From Catellatospora vulcania (lineage in GTDB: Bacteria > Actinomycetota > Actinomycetes > Mycobacteriales > Micromonosporaceae): DNA of 53,499 nucleotides. Each line of letters begins with the position of its first letter. Position 1 is the first letter of the stretch. Where the stretch lies: NCBI RefSeq assembly GCF_009720385.1, contig NZ_ML769307.1:1-53499 (forward strand), written 5' to 3'. This document shows positions 11,499 through 22,740 of the stretch, one piece after another. The notes below the pieces were generated by a model that did not search any database, was not told where the DNA came from, and worked only from the letters and a program-made list of their open reading frames with translations. Position numbers and translations under genes: made by a program.

Positions 11499-11686
11499 AT
11501 CCACTCTCGGTCGCGACCAGGGCGGCTGATGACTGCCGCATCACGGGGCGTGCCGTTCCAGCGGCCCGGGGCCGACCTGTCTGTTCGGAAAGGTGGCCTG
11601 TCCGTGCGGCAAGAATCTTCTCGCCACCCTGGCAGCGCACTTGCCGAGCTTGCGGGCGAACCCGCCGATGAGCGTTCGCGCCGGTC

Positions 11687-12634
11687 TCAGCCGTATCGCT
11701 CGACGAGCGCGTTGCCGATCGAGGCCAGGTGGTCTCGCACACCCGGAGGGCCGGTCACCTCGAGCCATTCGACCAGCCCGGCGAGCTCGCAGGCGAGCGC
11801 GTACTCGCTGTGGCCGCGGATCACGACCTCGATGCGGCCGTCGGTCGTGGAACCTCCGACGTCGAGCCGATCGCCGAGCATCATCCGGAGCGGGCCTATC
11901 GCGTGGGGTGCGCACACCGCCTGGATCTCGAGGGGTGTTCGCTTGCGGTCGACCTCGTCGGCGATCTCGCGCCAGCTCGCGGCGAGGTCGAAATTCTCGG
12001 GTCGGTGCACGGGCTCGCCGGTCGGGTCGGCGGCCGACACGCGGTCTATCCGGAAGGTCCGCAGGCCGGCTTCGGTGGTGGAGACGAGGTACCACGAGGG
12101 ACCTTTGGCGACGATGCCCAGCGGGTGGACGGTTCTGTCGGTTTCGGCGCCTTCTCGGTCGACGTAGCCGAGCCGCACCTGGACGCCGCGGATCACCGCG
12201 TCCTGGAGTTCGTCGAGGAAGCGAGGTGGCCGGGGCTCGACCCGGCTCGACCCCCATCGTTGCGGGTCCATGACCAGCGACGACGCTGCTGCCTCGGCCT
12301 GCACCCGGAAGGGCTGTGGCAGGGCGTGGACGAGCTTGCGCAGAGCTGCTTTCACGGCCGGTGTCGCAGCCGAGGCCTGGCCGGCAACCAGGAACAGGGC
12401 GCGGGCCTCACTCGCGGTCAACCCGGACAGGTCGGTGCGGGCGCCGCCCACGAGGCGCCAGCCGCCGCTCCGGCCCTGCATGGAGTACACGGGCACGCCG
12501 GCCATGGCCAGGGCGTCGAGGTCGCGGCGGGCGGTGCGCTCGGAAACCTCCAGCTCTCGGGCGACCTCTGCTGCGGTCACCTGCTCGCGCCGTTGCAGCA
12601 AGAGGAGGGTGGCCACCAGCCGGTCGGTTCGCAT
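11687..12634 (-). CDS. WYL-domain transcriptional regulator (YafY/DeoR-like HTH)
   Basis: A 315-aa cytoplasmic regulator. Residues 1-55 form an HTH_11/DeoR-type winged helix (TAAEVARELEVSERTARRDL). The WYL domain follows at about 140-220, with the hallmark sequence SWYLVSTTEAGLRTFRIDRV, and a C-terminal WCX-like extension. Such proteins sense a ligand, often nucleic acid or a small molecule, through the WYL core. It is divergent from the alpha/beta-hydrolase across 186 bases and probably regulates it. It shows no link to polyketide synthesis. Confidence 0.9.
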   Translation of the reverse strand: MRTDRLVATLLLLQRREQVTAAEVARELEVSERTARRDLDALAMAGVPVYSMQGRSGGWRLVGGARTDLSGLTASEARALFLVAGQASAATPAVKAALRKLVHALPQPFRVQAEAAASSLVMDPQRWGSSRVEPRPPRFLDELQDAVIRGVQVRLGYVDREGAETDRTVHPLGIVAKGPSWYLVSTTEAGLRTFRIDRVSAADPTGEPVHRPENFDLAASWREIADEVDRKRTPLEIQAVCAPHAIGPLRMMLGDRLDVGGSTTDGRIEVVIRGHSEYALACELAGLVEWLEVTGPPGVRDHLASIGNALVERYG

Positions 12635-12820
12635 GCCGGCAACACTTCCATCAAAACCGGTCGTGGGGTGACCGGTTTCGCTCGGCAGGATGGCGACATG
12701 GCCTCACCGACGAGGCCCACTACCCACGACCGCATCGGCCCCCGGCCTGTCAGGGTGCGCCGACGCCGTCTTCGGGAACCTTCGTCGCCCGATCACCCCG
12801 AAAGACAGAGAGGAAGCGCA

Positions 12821-13765
12821 GTGTTCAATCCCACCGCTTTTCCCGAGCCCACCCTTATTCCGGTCAACGGCGTGGAACTTGAAGTCTTCGAAGCAGGCCG
12901 GCAAAATGCGGGAAAGCCCATTGTGCTCTGTCACGGCTGGCCGGAGCATGCCTTTTCTTGGCGCTATCAGGTGCCCGCCCTTGCCGCAGCGGGCTACCAC
13001 GTCATCGTCCCGAACCAGCGGGGTTACGGCAACTCATCGCGTCCGGCCGAAGTGACAGACTACGACATCGAACACCTGTCGGGTGACCTCGTCGCGCTTC
13101 TCGATCACTACGGGTACGAGGACGCCACCTTCGTCGGTCATGACTGGGGTGCAATGGTCGTCTGGGGACTGGCCCTGCTGCATCCGGCCCGGGTGAACAA
13201 AGTGATCAACCTGAGCCTGCCTTACCAGGAGCGCGGCGAGAAGCCCTGGATCGAGTTCATGGAAGAGGTGCTTGGCGGCGACTTCTATTTCGTCCACTTC
13301 AATCGGCAGCCAGGCGTCGCGGACGCCGTGTTCGAAGAGAACACCGTCCGGTTCCTTCGCAACCTGTACCGGAAGAACCAGCCCCCCAGTGAGCCTCGGC
13401 CGGGTATGGCGCTGATCGATCTAGCCAGAGCGGAGACGCCACTCGGTGATCCCGTCATGAGCGACAGCGAACTGGCCGTTCTCGTCTCCTCCTTCGAGTC
13501 GACAGGGTTCACGGGCAGTGTGAACTGGTACCGGAACCTTGACCGCAACTGGCGCTTGCTGGCGGATGTGAATCCCGTCGTCCGACAGCCCACCCTCATG
13601 ATCTATGGCGACCGGGACGTGGTCGCGAAGTCTGCGAGACTGACCGAGTTCGTGCCGGATGTGGAAGTGGTCGATCTGGATTGCGGTCATTGGATCCAGC
13701 AGGAAAAGCCTGAAGAGACCAACCAGGCGATTCTGAAGTGGCTGGACCAGCAGGATGTCGACTAG
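12821..13765 (+). CDS. Alpha/beta-hydrolase, epoxide hydrolase / haloalkane dehalogenase family
   Basis: A 314-aa soluble hydrolase. GTG 12821 is preceded by GAGGAAG; the frame is open far upstream but that part overlaps the antisense regulator. Features: oxyanion motif HGWPE (about 39-43), nucleophile Asp108 in GHDWGA, an acid near GDRD (about 265-268) and His290 in DCGHWIQQEKP. An Asp rather than Ser nucleophile separates it from esterases and fits epoxide hydrolases or dehalogenases. Codons such as ATT, AAA and TTT are visibly more common than in its neighbours, suggesting separate ancestry. The divergent WYL gene is its probable regulator. Confidence 0.88.
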   Translation: MFNPTAFPEPTLIPVNGVELEVFEAGRQNAGKPIVLCHGWPEHAFSWRYQVPALAAAGYHVIVPNQRGYGNSSRPAEVTDYDIEHLSGDLVALLDHYGYEDATFVGHDWGAMVVWGLALLHPARVNKVINLSLPYQERGEKPWIEFMEEVLGGDFYFVHFNRQPGVADAVFEENTVRFLRNLYRKNQPPSEPRPGMALIDLARAETPLGDPVMSDSELAVLVSSFESTGFTGSVNWYRNLDRNWRLLADVNPVVRQPTLMIYGDRDVVAKSARLTEFVPDVEVVDLDCGHWIQQEKPEETNQAILKWLDQQDVD

Positions 13766-13792
13766 GGTGCTTCCGGACCGGAGGGTTCCCGG

Positions 13793-14140
13793 TCACCGGC
13801 GTATGCCCGCAGACCCGATCACAGGGCCGCTCATGTTGGCCACCGGATACCAGACTCCACGCCACGCCGGGTTGCCCAGTGGGCCGCGCCAGTTCGGGGC
13901 GATGGGCGGGTTCCGCAGAGCCCGTCGGAGGGGCGGCAGGGGCTCGCCGGCGCAGTCCTCCAGAAGACGAAGGCAGTCCTGCTCGTCGTAGCCGGTCACG
14001 CCTGCGCCCCGTTCGAGGATCCGATACAGGCGCGTACCCCCGTCGAGGCGGACCTCGCCTGGTCCCAGCGGTGGGGGCCGGTGATCGGTGAGGTCGAAGA
14101 CGAACCAGTAGCGCGTCAGGTCGGGGTTGTCGATCTCCAC
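13793..14140 (-). CDS. Small hypothetical protein
   Basis: A 115-aa frame starting at GTG 14140. The first 60 residues look like a small globular domain that recurs as unannotated actinobacterial proteins (RYWFVFDL, then GVTGYDEQDCLRLL); the rest is Pro/Arg-rich. No signal peptide, membrane segment or known motif is visible. It converges on the hydrolase gene, ending 27 bases from it. No Shine-Dalgarno sequence precedes the start, but TACTTC lies seven bases upstream, so leaderless translation is possible. Function unknown. Confidence 0.55.
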   Translation of the reverse strand: MEIDNPDLTRYWFVFDLTDHRPPPLGPGEVRLDGGTRLYRILERGAGVTGYDEQDCLRLLEDCAGEPLPPLRRALRNPPIAPNWRGPLGNPAWRGVWYPVANMSGPVIGSAGIRR

Positions 14141-14224
14141 CGCAGAAGTATCCGCCCACGTTCATGCGAACGCATGTGGGTTTGTGCGGCGCGGGCGCTC
14201 GCCGCTGGTTCGTTCGGGTATGGC

Positions 14225-14259
14225 ACGGCCCTCCCGGTGCCCGGTTCCGGGAGGGCCGT
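14225..14259. terminator. Strong hairpin between the MFS gene and the hypothetical gene
   Basis: ACGGCCCTCCCGG at 14225-14237 pairs perfectly over 13 bp with CCGGGAGGGCCGT at 14247-14259, with a nine-base loop. It sits 22 bases after the MFS stop on the minus strand and should end that transcript. Confidence 0.8.
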
Positions 14260-14281
14260 TCTTACCACCCCACAGTGAAGG

Positions 14282-15757
14282 TCAGTGCGCGGCTGCCGGT
14301 TCGGGCTCTTCAGCGGCGGTCTGGCCGGATGCCGGGGCGTCGCCGGACTTCGGCGGCGCCGGGATGAGGAACGCCAGGAACGCGCCGAGCACCGCGGCGA
14401 TGCCGCCGACCAGCGATGCGGTCTGCAGGCCGTCGAGCACGTCGCCGACCGGGTTGACCGCGCCCGCGGTCAGGTCCAGGCCCGCGTTGGCGACCGCGAT
14501 CAGCGCGGCCAGGCCCATCGCGCCACCGAGCTGCGCCGAGGTCTGCGCCAGCGCCGAGGCGACACCCTGCTCGTTTCCCGGCACGCCGGAGCCGGCGGCG
14601 AGGAACATCGCCGGGTAGAGCGTGCCCGCGAACAGGCCCCACAGGAACACGCCGGGCAGCAGCGCCCAGAACGCCGGGTTGGTGGTCATGGTGACCGCCA
14701 GCACGATCATGGCCGCGCCGACGCCGAGCATGCCCAGGAACAGCACGGTGCGTACGCCGAACCGGCTGAGCAGGAACGGCAGCAGCTTGTTGGAGCCGAG
14801 CATGGCGAACGCGCTCATCGGCAGGAAGGCCAGGCCGGCCTGCAGCGGGGTGTAGTCGAGCACGTTCTGCAGGTGGATGAAGAACAGGTAGTGCAGGGTG
14901 TTGATGGCGCCCTGGAACACGAAGATGATCGCCATCGCGGTGGACAGGCTGCGGATGCCGAACAGGCGCGGCGGGGCCAGCGGGTCGCGGGTGAAACGCT
15001 CGTACAGGAAGAACGCGAGCAGCAGCACCGCGCCGACGGCGAGCGTGACGATGGTGCGGGTGGACTGCCAGCCGGCCTCGGGGCCGCTGATCAGGCCGAA
15101 CACGAGCAGCGTCGAGGCGGCGGTGGCCAGCAGCGCGCCGGGCACGTCGAAGCTGCCGGAGTCGCCGGTGCGCACCGGGTCGGCTGCGAGCAGCTTGTAG
15201 GCGCCGACGATGGCCAGCACGCAGAGCGGGATGTTGGCGTAGAACACCGACTCCCAGCCGAGGAAGCTGGTGAGCAGGCCGCCGACCATCGCGCCGACGA
15301 TCGCGCCGGACGCGCCCGCGGTGCCCCACCAGGCGAAGGCCTTGTTGCGTTCGGGCCCCTCGGCGAACGAGGTGCTGATCAGCGACAGGGTCGCCGGGAA
15401 CAGCAGCGCGCCGCCCAGGCCCTGCACGACACGCGCGCCGACGAGCACGCCGGGGTTCCAGGCCAGTGCGCCGACCAGCGACGCGACCGAGTACAGGACC
15501 AGGGCGACCACGAGCATGCGGCGTGCGCCGAGCCGGTCCACGGCGCGGCCGCCGAGCAGGAGAGCGCCGCCGAGGCCGACGGAGTAGGCGCTGACGACCC
15601 ACTGCAGCGACTGGGCCGAGAAGCCGACCTCTTTGCCGATCTCGGGCAGCGCGACGTAGACGATGTTGTAGTCGACGGAGAAGATGAGCATGCAGAAGGC
15701 GAGTAGCGCCATCGCCGACGCGGGTCGCGCCGCCGACGGGCTGGCGGTTGTGGACAC
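14282..15757 (-). CDS. MFS drug exporter, DHA2 (14-TMS, EmrB/QacA-like)
   Basis: A 491-aa inner-membrane proton antiporter. GTG 15757 follows AAAGGA. The hydrophobic segments fit 14 helices. Motif A is visible as GGRAVDRLGARRMLV after helix 2 and the antiporter motif C region as GPALGG-like SGAIVGAMVGG in helix 5. The C-terminal tail is short, acidic and Pro/Ala-rich. It is divergent from an HxlR regulator across 96 bases containing repeat sites, the usual layout for a ligand-induced exporter. Its place inside the ansamycin cluster makes product export or self-protection likely, but that is inference. Confidence 0.92.
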   Translation of the reverse strand: MSTTASPSAARPASAMALLAFCMLIFSVDYNIVYVALPEIGKEVGFSAQSLQWVVSAYSVGLGGALLLGGRAVDRLGARRMLVVALVLYSVASLVGALAWNPGVLVGARVVQGLGGALLFPATLSLISTSFAEGPERNKAFAWWGTAGASGAIVGAMVGGLLTSFLGWESVFYANIPLCVLAIVGAYKLLAADPVRTGDSGSFDVPGALLATAASTLLVFGLISGPEAGWQSTRTIVTLAVGAVLLLAFFLYERFTRDPLAPPRLFGIRSLSTAMAIIFVFQGAINTLHYLFFIHLQNVLDYTPLQAGLAFLPMSAFAMLGSNKLLPFLLSRFGVRTVLFLGMLGVGAAMIVLAVTMTTNPAFWALLPGVFLWGLFAGTLYPAMFLAAGSGVPGNEQGVASALAQTSAQLGGAMGLAALIAVANAGLDLTAGAVNPVGDVLDGLQTASLVGGIAAVLGAFLAFLIPAPPKSGDAPASGQTAAEEPEPAAAH

Positions 15758-15782
15758 TCGACGGTCCTTTCTCGGTGTCGTC

Positions 15783-15824
15783 CCCTAGGGACACTTCTTG
15801 TAACCGGGTCCATCATCTGTAACC
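15783..15824. promoter_or_regulatory. Operator region between the MFS exporter and its HxlR regulator
   Basis: The 96-bp divergent promoter contains the perfect palindrome CCCTAGGG (15783-15790) and two direct copies of TGTAACC (15799-15805 and 15818-15824), 19 bp apart, about two helical turns. These are candidate sites for the dimeric HxlR protein to the right. Confidence 0.5.
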
Positions 15825-15853
15825 ATGGCTTATCAAGGGAAGGAGGCACTTCT

Positions 15854-16366
15854 GTGTCCCAGAGGAACACCGGTGTGACTGTGGACCCGCGCCTGGACGT
15901 GTACGACGGCGCCGAATGCCCGGTGCGTGAGGTGCTCGACCGCATCAGCGGCAAATGGAGCATCCAGATCATCATCGCGGCGGCGGCCGGCCCGGTCCGG
16001 TTCACCGAGCTGGAGCGCACCATCGAGGGCATCAGCCGGCGCATGCTCACGCTGACCCTGCGCAGCCTGGAACGGGACGGCCTGCTGATCCGGACGGTGT
16101 ATCCGACCGTTCCGCCGAAGGTCGTCTACACGGTCACCGAGCCGGCCCGGGAGCTGTACGAGTCCTTCCTGACCCTGATGGACTGGGCGCATCGCCACCG
16201 GCCGACCATCGCGGCCGCCCGGATGGCCTACGACCTGGCCGCCGCCGCAGCGGAAGAGGCGGCGACCAGGCCGCATGACGATCACCTCGCGGTGATGCTC
16301 AGCAGCAGGGGATCGGTGTCGTCGGGCGTGACGGCGAAACCGGCGGCCTCCAGCGCGGCCCGGTAG
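15854..16366 (+). CDS. HxlR-family transcriptional regulator
   Basis: A 170-aa protein whose residues 20-115 match the HxlR winged helix: CPVREVLDRISGKWSIQII, RFTELERTIEGISRRML, TLRSLERDGL and PPKVVYTVTEPA. The Cys next to the N-terminal helix (ECPV) is the residue that senses oxidants or electrophiles in many relatives. It is divergent from the MFS exporter and probably represses it. The C-terminal 25 residues run antisense over the end of the FAD monooxygenase gene (85-base tail-to-tail overlap) and look like read-on sequence rather than domain. Confidence 0.9.
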   Translation: MSQRNTGVTVDPRLDVYDGAECPVREVLDRISGKWSIQIIIAAAAGPVRFTELERTIEGISRRMLTLTLRSLERDGLLIRTVYPTVPPKVVYTVTEPARELYESFLTLMDWAHRHRPTIAAARMAYDLAAAAAEEAATRPHDDHLAVMLSSRGSVSSGVTAKPAASSAAR

Positions 16367-17889
16367 TCCCCGGCCCGGCCGTCGAGGGAGGCGACCAGCA
16401 CCGGATCGCCCTCCTCGCCGCTCTCGGCCGCGAAACCGAACTGCTCGTCGGTGAACTCGGTGAAGCCCGCCGCGCGCAGGGCGGCACGTGCCCGCTCGGC
16501 GTCGCGGTCACCGGCCGTCCACAGCGGCCGTTCGTGCGCGCCGTAGCCGAACTCGGGGACGGCCCCCGGCTCCGGGTGCACCGACGCGCGTGCGACCTCG
16601 GCGACCAGCGACGGCCGCCACAGCGCGGTCGGCGGCGACAGCAGGTGCTGCACCGCCAGCACGACCTTGCGTACCTCGCCGGAGATCTGCGCGGCCAGTT
16701 GCACCTTCGTGGAGTAGCGGCCGAACAGGGCTGCCGCGGCCGGGCGCTGCCCGCCGGTCTCCGGGTAGTCGAAGTCGCCGCCGACGGCCGCCTGCCACGG
16801 CACGGTGACGATGCCCGCGGCCCGGCGGTAGAAGTCGCGGACCGCGTCGGCGTCGGCCGGGCCGTGCTCGTCGAGCACCTGGCCCAGTGCCTTGGCCTGC
16901 TGGGCCGCGACCGTCATGCCCTGCCCGTAGAGCGGGTTGAAGCTGCTGACCGCGTCGCCGATGGCCAGGTAGCCGCCGGGCACGTCGGACAGCTGCTCGA
17001 AAAGCCGCCGCCGGTTCGCGGGGAACTGGAACGGCACCGGCTCGGTCAGCGGCTCGGCCTTGCGTACCAGGTCGGCGATGATCGGGTCGGGCAGGCTCTC
17101 GGCGTGGGCGAGGAACGCGGCCTCGTCGGCGGGCGGGTAGTCGCCGTGCCAGCCGCCGACCGACACCAGCCAGCGGTCGTCCTCGACGAGCAGGGCCGCG
17201 CCGATGCGTTTCTCCTTCGGCGGAGTGGGCTGCACGAACGCGGCCTGCACCGGCAGGTCGCCGGGGGTGTGCCGGTAGTAGCGGCTGACGTAGCCGACCG
17301 AGACCTTGACCTCCTCCACCTCGGGCGTCGGATAGCCCAGGGCGGACAGCCAGCGGTCGGAGCGGCTGCCCCGGCCGGTGGCGTCGACGACCAGGTCGGC
17401 GGCCAGGTGCTCGGCCCCGTCCAGGACCACACCGGTGACCTGGCCGTCGGCGCCTATCAGCCCTGACACCGCCGCACCTGCACGGATCGTCACCTGCGGC
17501 AGCTGCGCGACCTGGCGGCGCATCGTGTGCTCCAGCAGCGGGCGTGACACCGACACGAACGGCAGCCCGGTGTGCACGGGCTGCCAGGCCGCGCCGAGCC
17601 GGTACAGGTGCAGGTCCGCGGCGGAGTCGAAGACGACCGCGCCACGCTCGGCCAGGGCCTCGTGCAACCCGGGGAACACGTCCCCGAGCGCCCGCTGCCC
17701 GGCCACCAGCAGCACGTGCGAGTGCCAGCCCTGCGGCACGCCGCGCCGGGGCGCGGCGTCGTCGGGCAACTCGTCGCGGTCGACGACGATCACTTCGGCG
17801 AAACGGTCGGCGAGCACCCGGGCCGCCGCGAGGCCGGCGATGCCGGCCCCGACGACGACCGCGGTGCCGCGTCCCGTCGGCGCGCTCAT
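16282..17889 (-). CDS. FAD-dependent monooxygenase/oxidoreductase
   Basis: A 535-aa cytoplasmic flavoprotein. ATG 17889 was chosen because it begins just before the FAD motif VVVGAGIAGLAAARVL; no in-frame start sits near a ribosome site farther up. The other signatures are DATGRGSRSD (about 190) and YLAIGDAVSSFNPLYGQGM (about 310), as in PHBH-fold hydroxylases and squalene-epoxidase-like enzymes. The last 60 residues form an added tail after the flavin domain. Translation appears coupled to a 13-aa frame that ends over its start codon. It follows the secreted oxidase gene in one transcription unit, so the pair is likely to tailor or process the polyketide; the substrate is unknown. Confidence 0.85.
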   Translation of the reverse strand: MSAPTGRGTAVVVGAGIAGLAAARVLADRFAEVIVVDRDELPDDAAPRRGVPQGWHSHVLLVAGQRALGDVFPGLHEALAERGAVVFDSAADLHLYRLGAAWQPVHTGLPFVSVSRPLLEHTMRRQVAQLPQVTIRAGAAVSGLIGADGQVTGVVLDGAEHLAADLVVDATGRGSRSDRWLSALGYPTPEVEEVKVSVGYVSRYYRHTPGDLPVQAAFVQPTPPKEKRIGAALLVEDDRWLVSVGGWHGDYPPADEAAFLAHAESLPDPIIADLVRKAEPLTEPVPFQFPANRRRLFEQLSDVPGGYLAIGDAVSSFNPLYGQGMTVAAQQAKALGQVLDEHGPADADAVRDFYRRAAGIVTVPWQAAVGGDFDYPETGGQRPAAAALFGRYSTKVQLAAQISGEVRKVVLAVQHLLSPPTALWRPSLVAEVARASVHPEPGAVPEFGYGAHERPLWTAGDRDAERARAALRAAGFTEFTDEQFGFAAESGEEGDPVLVASLDGRAGDYRAALEAAGFAVTPDDTDPLLLSITAR

Positions 17890-17927
17890 CGCGCCGCCTG
17901 CGGATGTTGGTTCTGATTGGGGTACAC
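17886..17927 (-). CDS. 13-aa upstream mini-ORF coupled to the FAD monooxygenase
   Basis: GTG 17927 lies five bases after a strong GAGGAG ribosome site and encodes MYPNQNQHPQAAR; its TGA overlaps the ATG of the monooxygenase as ATGA. No start codon in the monooxygenase frame sits near that ribosome site, so this short frame would deliver ribosomes to the downstream start. It may be only a coupling device. Confidence 0.5.
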   Translation of the reverse strand: MYPNQNQHPQAAR

Positions 17928-17968
17928 GGTCGCTCCTCGGTGTGCTTGCCCCCGTGCCACGGCGAGGG

Positions 17969-19489
17969 TCAGGCGGACGGGCTGCCGATGCTGCGCGGAT
18001 GCCGGAACACGTCATCCGGGTCGTAGCGGCGCTTGACACGCAGCAGCCGGGCGTAGTTCGCGCCGTAGTACTGGCGCGACCAGTCCGGCAGATGGCTGCC
18101 CGGGAAGTTGACGTAGGCGCCGGCGCCGATCGGGTCGAGCAGTGCCGACCCGGCCGCCACCACGGCCTCCGCCTGCGCGACCGACTCCGGTGTCGGCGCG
18201 TCGAGCTGGGTGGTGAAGCCGACGATGAACTCGGCGTCGCGGTGCACGAAGGCGGTCGCGTCGCGGGCCGGCTGCTTGGCCTTGCCGCCCAGCGTCATCG
18301 CGTGCAGGAAGCGGCGCTGGCCGGGCACCCGGTCGGCGTCCCACGCGGCGAGCACCGCGGTGAGCTCCGCCGGGGTGAACGCGCGGTCGAAGAACCGGTA
18401 GCCCTCGCGCAGCAGCCCGGTGCGGTGCAGCAGCGCGTCGGGATTGGTGCCCTCGCGGTGGCACTGGTCCTGGGTGAGCTGGTCGCAGCCGTACGCGGTG
18501 ACCATGCCCTGGTGGTAGGGCAGGTCGGCGACGCTGCGGCTGGTGGGCGTCGCACCGGCCAGGGTGACGAGGCGGTCGAGTTCGGCGTCGAGTTCGGCCT
18601 GCCTGCCGTGGTAGCCGCCGGTGACGATGACCAGGGGCTCGTTGCCCGGGGCGGCGTCGGGCAGCATGACGATCGCCGCCGAGCCGAGCTCGCGGGGGCT
18701 GGTCAGGTGCCACTGCTGCCAGGCGGCGAACACCTGCTGGGCGGCGGCCCAGGTCCAGATGGTGTTGAAGAAGACCAGGCGGGGCGCGTCGATCGGGCGC
18801 ACCTCGAAGTCGACGACGATGCCGAAGTTGCCGCCCCCGCCGCCGCGCAGCGCCCAGAACAGGTCCGGGTCCCGGTCGGCGGAGACCCGTACGACGTCGC
18901 CGTCGGCGAGCACGATCCGGGCCGAGACGAGCCGGTCGCTGCCGATGCCGAACTTCTTGGTCTGATAGCCGATGCCGCCGCCGGACAGGAAACCGCCGGG
19001 GCACACCGTCGGGCAGGTGCCCGCGATGACCTGGCGGCCGGTCGGCGCGAGGGCGTGCAGGGCGTCGATGGACTGCGCGCCCGGCCCGAGGTGCACGGTG
19101 TCGCCGGTGACGGTGGCGTGGTTGATCCGGGACAGGTCGATGACCAGGCCGTCGCCGGTGGACCAGCCGCGGTAGTTGTGGCCGCCGCTGCGGGTGCGGA
19201 TCGGCAGGCCGCGGCGGCGGGCGAAGCGGATCGAGGCGCGCACGTCGTCGGCGTTCTCGGCGAACACGACGCCCTGCGGGTGCGCGGCGTCGAACTCGGC
19301 GAACTGGTTCTGCTTGGCGATCGGGTAGTCGCCGTCGGCGGGCAGCACCAGCTGCCCGGTCAACCGGCTGCGCAGCGTCTGCCAGCCGTCGCCGCCGGCG
19401 CTCGCCGCCGCGGCGGGCAGGCTGACGGCCGCCGCCGAGGCCACGGCGAGACCGCCGCCGGTGCGGAGCACGGTTCGTCTGGTGGGCAA
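17969..19489 (-). CDS. Tat-exported FAD-linked oxidase, berberine-bridge-enzyme-like
   Basis: A 506-aa exported oxidase. TTG 19489 is seven bases after GGAGGA and starts MPTRRTVLRTGGG, a twin-arginine signal with a hydrophobic stretch ending near ASA (about residue 30); the longer open frame lacks this logic. The PCMH-type FAD domain has RSGGHNYRGWSTGDG, whose His is the usual 8-alpha attachment site, and AGTCPTVCPGGF, whose Cys is the second attachment point in bicovalent family members. A BBE C-terminal segment closes the protein (NYARLLRVKRRYDPDDVFRH). Such enzymes oxidise phenols, sugars or alcohols and form C-C bonds or quinones. Export implies action outside the membrane. Tandem 11-bp repeats lie upstream. 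Confidence 0.88.
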   Translation of the reverse strand: MPTRRTVLRTGGGLAVASAAAVSLPAAAASAGGDGWQTLRSRLTGQLVLPADGDYPIAKQNQFAEFDAAHPQGVVFAENADDVRASIRFARRRGLPIRTRSGGHNYRGWSTGDGLVIDLSRINHATVTGDTVHLGPGAQSIDALHALAPTGRQVIAGTCPTVCPGGFLSGGGIGYQTKKFGIGSDRLVSARIVLADGDVVRVSADRDPDLFWALRGGGGGNFGIVVDFEVRPIDAPRLVFFNTIWTWAAAQQVFAAWQQWHLTSPRELGSAAIVMLPDAAPGNEPLVIVTGGYHGRQAELDAELDRLVTLAGATPTSRSVADLPYHQGMVTAYGCDQLTQDQCHREGTNPDALLHRTGLLREGYRFFDRAFTPAELTAVLAAWDADRVPGQRRFLHAMTLGGKAKQPARDATAFVHRDAEFIVGFTTQLDAPTPESVAQAEAVVAAGSALLDPIGAGAYVNFPGSHLPDWSRQYYGANYARLLRVKRRYDPDDVFRHPRSIGSPSA

Positions 19490-19570
19490 GGGGATTCCTC
19501 CGTGGGGTGATCGGCGGCTGCGGGGCAGCCGGGCCGGATCGACCGTAAGGCGGCGAATTCGGGATAGGAC

Positions 19571-19603
19571 ACCCCTGACGCCCCCCTGCGACACCCCTAA
19601 CCT
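19571..19603. promoter_or_regulatory. Three tandem 11-bp repeats in the oxidase promoter
   Basis: Starting at 19571, 19582 and 19593 are ACCCCTGACGC, CCCCCTGCGAC and ACCCCTAACCT, exactly 11 bp apart, about 80 bp from the oxidase TTG start. One-turn direct repeats are how OmpR-type DNA-binding domains (SARP, PhoP) are usually arrayed. A related pair is at 22651-22672. Confidence 0.5.
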
Positions 19604-19616
19604 GCGCGCCGGGCAC

Positions 19617-22616
<3,000 letters not shown>

Positions 22617-22650
22617 CGTCTCATGATGGGACAGGCGGCGGGTCCGGGCC

Positions 22651-22672
22651 ACCCCACTGGCACCCCTAACCG
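22651..22672. promoter_or_regulatory. Two tandem 11-bp repeats in the PptH/PPTase divergent promoter
   Basis: ACCCCACTGGC (22651) and ACCCCTAACCG (22662) are head to tail at 11-bp spacing, 35 bp from the phosphoesterase start and about 70 bp from the transferase start. They match the repeat units at 19571-19603, with ACCCCTAACC shared exactly. Confidence 0.5.
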
Positions 22673-22740
22673 TGCTGCGCCGGCGCGCGCCGCGGGCCAG
22701 GGTGGGAGGGGCCGGGACGGAACGGGACGGGGCGGAGCCG

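Noticed and set aside
11443..11686. Small plus-strand frames after the hydroxylase
   Set aside because: They begin in or after the terminator hairpin, lack ribosome sites and run antisense into the WYL gene.
15854..16366. HxlR gene as a frameshifted gene because it overlaps the monooxygenase end
   Set aside because: The HxlR domain is complete before the overlap; the extra C-terminal residues are just an antisense extension to the next stop.
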